Of a stretch of 7,642 bases of DNA, positions 5,226-7,642 are shown piece by piece. Origin of the DNA: a bacterium (GTDB taxonomy: Bacteria > DRYD01 > JALUEN01); NCBI GenBank assembly GCA_027052755.1, contig JALUEN010000245.1:1-7642 (forward strand). The letters are read 5' to 3'. The notes beneath the pieces were generated by a model. It saw only the letters and a program-made list of their open reading frames with translations, made no database searches and had not been told where the DNA came from. How positions within the stretch are numbered: the stretch's first letter is position 1; each line of letters opens with the position of its first letter. A program made the translations under genes and the position numbers.

Positions 5226-6381
5226 TTCGGTCTTGGTTTGGAGGGACAAAGAGTTAAGAAAGAGATTAGCTCATTACAGAGCTATATTGGATGGGGTTTC
5301 CCTTCCATACTATATCCTAGCTAAGACATTTAAAGCTGATCTGAGTTTTGAGAGGATTACCCAGCTAGATGAAGGAGATCTCTGGAGACTTCACGATGAG
5401 CTTAGGGGGAGCTTTAAGGAGAGCGTACGTAGATATCAGGAAGATCTGTACAAGGGAACATCTATTGAGATCTCTAAGTACTTTCCACTAGATAAGCTTA
5501 CGGGGAGTGAGGGGGTATCCCTGTTAGATCTAAAAGCATACCTAGCTTACCTCAACCTTAAAGGAGGTTGTCAGCTCTGCGAACGTAGATGCCGAGCTAA
5601 GCGGTTAGAGGGTCAGAGGGGAGTCTGTGGAGTAGCTGAGACTTCTAGGGTGAGCAGTTACTTTGAGCACTTAGGAGAGGAAGCACCACTTGTCCCCAGT
5701 GGTACCGTCTTCTTCTCAGGATGCAACTTTGTCTGTGTTTACTGCCAGAACTGGGATATAAGTAGGGATTCTAGCTCTGGGGTTCCTGTTAGTTCTAGAG
5801 ATCTAGCTGATATATTTCATCAGCTGGAGCTTAGAGGTGTTCGGAACATCAACCTAGTGGGAGGAGATCCTATACCCCATATACCTGTTATCCTTGAGGC
5901 TCTCAGAATCTCGGAGGTTAAGCTACCGATAGTCTTTAACTCCAACTTATATCTAACTGAGGAAGCCATGAAGCTCATAGTTGATGTGGTTGACCTGTTC
6001 CTACCTGACTTTAAGTACGGTGATAACAGCTGTGCTAAGCGATTATCTAACGTGGATAACTACTGGGAGATTATCACTAGGAACCTAACTCTTATTGCTC
6101 AGGAAGGAAGAGAAGTTATCATTAGACACTTGGTTCTGCCGAACCACTTGAGGTGCTGTTCCTATCCAGTGCTTAAGTGGATATCACAGAACTTGAGGGC
6201 CACTCCTAACTTTCCAGGTCCGTTAGTTAACGTTATGGGGCAGTATCATCCAGATTACTTAGTGCTGAGATATCCGGATAACCCTAAGTGGAGGGATATC
6301 TCTAGGAGGTTAACTCCTGAGGAGTACGAGGAAGCACTTGAATATGCTAAAGAGCTTGGCTTGAAAACATCTCCCCTATAA
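5197..6381 (+). CDS. PflX-like (COG1313) radical SAM protein
   Basis: A 394-residue cytosolic enzyme from ATG 5197 (412 residues if ATG 5143 is used). The radical SAM signature CxxxCxxC is Cys176, Cys180, Cys183 in 'SGCNFVCVYCQNW', which binds the 4Fe-4S cluster that cleaves SAM. A GGDP (222-225) after a beta strand is the usual SAM-contacting GGE-like motif. Ahead of it lies a Cys cluster, CxxCxxxC plus a further Cys (125, 128, 132, 144; 'CQLCERRC' and 'GVCG'). Family members share this, and it could bind a second metal or cluster. 'EEAPLVPSGTVFFSGCN' and 'NVMGQYHP' are also family-typical. The first 120 residues are a separate, mostly helical region beginning 'WEFLRPDSVLVWRD'. The family resembles pyruvate formate-lyase activase, but its substrate is unknown and no glycyl radical enzyme is nearby. 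It overlaps the preceding unrecognised gene by 29 bases. Confidence 0.85.
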   Translation: MIRWEFLRPDSVLVWRDKELRKRLAHYRAILDGVSLPYYILAKTFKADLSFERITQLDEGDLWRLHDELRGSFKESVRRYQEDLYKGTSIEISKYFPLDKLTGSEGVSLLDLKAYLAYLNLKGGCQLCERRCRAKRLEGQRGVCGVAETSRVSSYFEHLGEEAPLVPSGTVFFSGCNFVCVYCQNWDISRDSSSGVPVSSRDLADIFHQLELRGVRNINLVGGDPIPHIPVILEALRISEVKLPIVFNSNLYLTEEAMKLIVDVVDLFLPDFKYGDNSCAKRLSNVDNYWEIITRNLTLIAQEGREVIIRHLVLPNHLRCCSYPVLKWISQNLRATPNFPGPLVNVMGQYHPDYLVLRYPDNPKWRDISRRLTPEEYEEALEYAKELGLKTSPL

Positions 6382-6385
6382 GGGG
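6373..6385. terminator. Possible bidirectional terminator between convergent genes
   Basis: CCCCT and AGGGG (6373-6377 and 6381-6385) form a 5-base stem with a 3-base loop, spanning the radical SAM stop codon and the 6-base gap to the opposing gene. On the - strand a short T-rich stretch (GTTTTC) follows. The hairpin is small and lacks a good U-tract on +, so this is weak. Confidence 0.25.
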
Positions 6386-6387
6386 GA

Positions 6388-7269
6388 TTACCTCAGGATT
6401 AGTTCTCCAGATTTATAGATTTTGTAAACCTTCTTCAAGTTCTTTATCCTATCCTTTGTAGGAGGGTGGTCTCTAACTAGACGTTGAATTAAGTTAGGTT
6501 CCTTCTTCTCCATTTTCCTCAATTTCTCAAGAGCAGTGATAGCGCTCTTAACGTTATGTCCGCTTACCGCTAGGTACCTGAACCCGCTCTCGTCTGCCTC
6601 GTACTCGTTATCCCTTGAGAAAGCGGACTCTATCAGGAGGTTGTATATAGCTCCTAGCAGGTGAGTTGCGAAACCATTTCCAAAGAGGAAACTTAGACCT
6701 CCAATTATAATAGAGGCCCTTTTCAGCCTTTCCATTGAGTGCCTGTGATCTATATGCCCCAGCTCATGACCTATTACAAACAATAGCTCCTCATCGTTCA
6801 TCAGCTTCATTATCCCTTTAGTTAGGTATATAGTTCCTCCAGGTAGTGAGAAGGCGTTGATCATATCAGTATCTAAGACCTTAATTTTAATGTCTAGCTC
6901 ACTATTTCTGGGGGAGAAGGGTTTTAGAATGTTTAGAAGCCTCTTAGCTCTAGAGATCAGCTTCTTATCCTTGGAGAGGGGGTACTTCCCCTCTACTCTT
7001 TTCTGAACTTCTCTCCCTAATTTTCGCTCTATGGCTAACTCGTCTGAAGGAGTAGGCCGGTAATCATAATATATCTCCCAGCCTCTCTTATTTATTAGTC
7101 CTTTTTTATCCGTGAAAAGAATTTCCACCTTATCAGCGTTTGGAAGTGTTAGAGGTGGAATTGATTTATGGGATTTAGGAACTTCCCACTTCCAGTTTAC
7201 CTTAACGCCGTGATATTTAGTAGGCCTTATAACAGGATCTTGGCTGGAGAAGTTGATACCTTTAACCAT
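6388..7269 (-). CDS. M48-family zinc metalloprotease
   Basis: From the ATG at 7269 the product is 293 residues. An in-frame GTG at 7278 overlaps the SD and is less likely. Residues about 125-265 form an M48 peptidase domain: 'NAFSLPGGTIYLTKGIM' (about 138-154), the zinc-binding and catalytic HELGH (168-172), and the third-ligand region SRDNEYEAD (about 218-226), where the Glu after SRDN should bind zinc. A hydrophobic stretch at about 186-213 could be a membrane-associated helix pair. This looks like the compact BepA/YggG/Oma1-like branch, not HtpX, because no N-terminal transmembrane helices or signal peptide are seen. The N-terminal ~100 residues are charged and Lys-rich and not recognised. 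The likely role is quality-control proteolysis; the substrate is unknown. The gene converges on the radical SAM gene with 6 bases between stops. Confidence 0.88.
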   Translation of the reverse strand: MVKGINFSSQDPVIRPTKYHGVKVNWKWEVPKSHKSIPPLTLPNADKVEILFTDKKGLINKRGWEIYYDYRPTPSDELAIERKLGREVQKRVEGKYPLSKDKKLISRAKRLLNILKPFSPRNSELDIKIKVLDTDMINAFSLPGGTIYLTKGIMKLMNDEELLFVIGHELGHIDHRHSMERLKRASIIIGGLSFLFGNGFATHLLGAIYNLLIESAFSRDNEYEADESGFRYLAVSGHNVKSAITALEKLRKMEKKEPNLIQRLVRDHPPTKDRIKNLKKVYKIYKSGELILR

Positions 7270-7273
7270 TTCT

Positions 7274-7280
7274 ATCACCT
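7274..7280 (-). promoter_or_regulatory. SD AGGTGAT fixing the M48 protease start
   Basis: On the - strand AGGTGAT ends 4 bases before ATG 7269. It overlaps the alternative in-frame GTG 7278, arguing against that start. Confidence 0.65.
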
Positions 7281-7354
7281 CACTTATCGCTCTTAGTGGA
7301 ATTTTACCTTTTTCTAAGAGAGTACTCTGTGAAAAGTCGTTGAGAGAAGTGAAA

Positions 7355-7371
7355 AATATATTAAAAAAAAG
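7355..7371 (-). promoter_or_regulatory. Candidate promoter element of the M48 gene
   Basis: Read on the - strand, a run of eight T is followed by TTAATATATT. This would serve as an archaeal TATA box, or as an AT-rich -10 region with no clear -35. It would give a 5' leader of roughly 60-70 bases. Judged by composition and position only. Confidence 0.35.
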
Positions 7372-7460
7372 TTCTTGAGGAAGTGCTCAAAAGGGAGTGA
7401 ACATTTGTTAATAAGTGATCTTTGAAACTCGTTCCCCCTAGAAAGGCTAAAGTTTTTTTA

Positions 7461-7490
7461 TTAGACCTTTCCCTTAAATTAATTTATATG
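7461..7490 (+). promoter_or_regulatory. Candidate promoter of the 3'-edge gene
   Basis: TTAGAC (7461-7466) and TATATG (7485-7490) are 18 bases apart and could be weak -35/-10 elements. The same TTAAATTAATTTATAT stretch could be an archaeal TATA region. It lies about 70 bases before the likely start codon, inside a 288-base AT-rich divergent intergenic region that otherwise shows A/T tracts and a weak TTGAG/CTCAA hairpin (7375-7390). Confidence 0.25.
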
Positions 7491-7545
7491 GAAGAGGATT
7501 TTTCTTAAGTTAACTTGAAGATATCCTTAATAATTTTTTGCTTCT

Positions 7546-7553
7546 GGGGTGAT
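7546..7553 (+). promoter_or_regulatory. SD GGGGTGAT of the 3'-edge gene
   Basis: Ends 4 bases before TTG 7558, the same spacing and GGTGAT core as at 1208-1215 and 7274-7280. This makes a TTG start credible. Confidence 0.6.
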
Positions 7554-7557
7554 AATC

Positions 7558-7642
7558 TTGAGAAGATATAGGATGGGGCTTTACATAGGGATAAGTTTAA
7601 TCCTTCTAATCCTTGCTGGAGTTTTTTACTACTCCTCTCTTA
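7558..7642 (+). CDS. N-terminus of a membrane-anchored or exported protein (3' truncated)
   Basis: A start at TTG 7558 with a good SD opens a frame that runs to the window end, giving 28 residues. The product begins with a basic MRRYRMG, followed by a continuous hydrophobic helix (LYIGISLILLILAGVFYY, about 8-25) and Ser residues. This is an N-terminal signal peptide or membrane anchor with positive residues inside. Nothing of the mature domain is visible, so no function can be named. It is divergent from the M48 protease across a 288-base gap. Confidence 0.6.
   Translation, partial: MRRYRMGLYIGISLILLILAGVFYYSSL

Noticed and set aside
7371..7402. GTTC...GAAC with inner TTGAG/CTCAA as an operator or terminator
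   Set aside because: The stem is only 5 bases, with unequal spacing on the outer arms and no U-tract, so it is not distinguishable from chance in an AT-rich region.

Overview
The window is a compact stretch of chromosome, roughly mid-40s % GC by eye, from a thermophile-like prokaryote. Arg is mostly AGG/AGA, Ile is often ATA, gaps are short, and starts are a mix of ATG, GTG and TTG, mostly behind GGAGG or GGTGA-type Shine-Dalgarno (SD) sequences. The domain of life is not settled. The methyltransferase and the methylthioadenosine phosphorylase look archaeal. The asparaginyl-tRNA synthetase is closest, from remembered family sequence, to the Bacillus/Thermus type. The small pilin-like protein resembles bacterial PilX-type minor pilins, and the first gene ends in a bacterial-style hairpin plus T-run terminator. 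A deep-branching thermophilic bacterium with archaeal-type genes, or an archaeon with bacterial acquisitions, would both fit.

Layout. Positions 1-606 hold the 3' end of a probable secreted beta-propeller-like protein, followed by a perfect-palindrome terminator (632-653). Positions 733-1176 encode a short single-pass, prepilin-like protein. From about 1220 to 6381 five genes lie on the + strand: a predicted archaeal-type SAM-dependent methyltransferase (COG2521-like), AsnRS, S-methyl-5'-thioadenosine phosphorylase (MTAP), an unrecognised 229-residue protein, and a PflX-like (COG1313) radical SAM enzyme. The last four are tightly packed (gaps of 24 and 13 bases, then a 29-base overlap) and probably form one operon. 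Converging on them from the - strand is an M48-family zinc metalloprotease (6388-7269) with no evident signal peptide. An AT-rich divergent promoter region (7270-7557) separates it from the start of a membrane-anchored or exported protein cut by the window end.

How the genes may work together. AsnRS is translation housekeeping. Two genes use SAM, the methyltransferase and the radical SAM enzyme. MTAP degrades MTA, and MTAP-type enzymes can also cleave 5'-deoxyadenosine, the radical SAM by-product, so a small SAM-use and nucleoside-salvage theme is plausible but inferred. The most novel-looking unit is the overlapping pair of the unrecognised protein and the PflX-like enzyme. The gap before asnS carries several mutually exclusive inverted repeats that could regulate it. 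No tRNA, rRNA, CRISPR array, transposase or attachment site was recognised.
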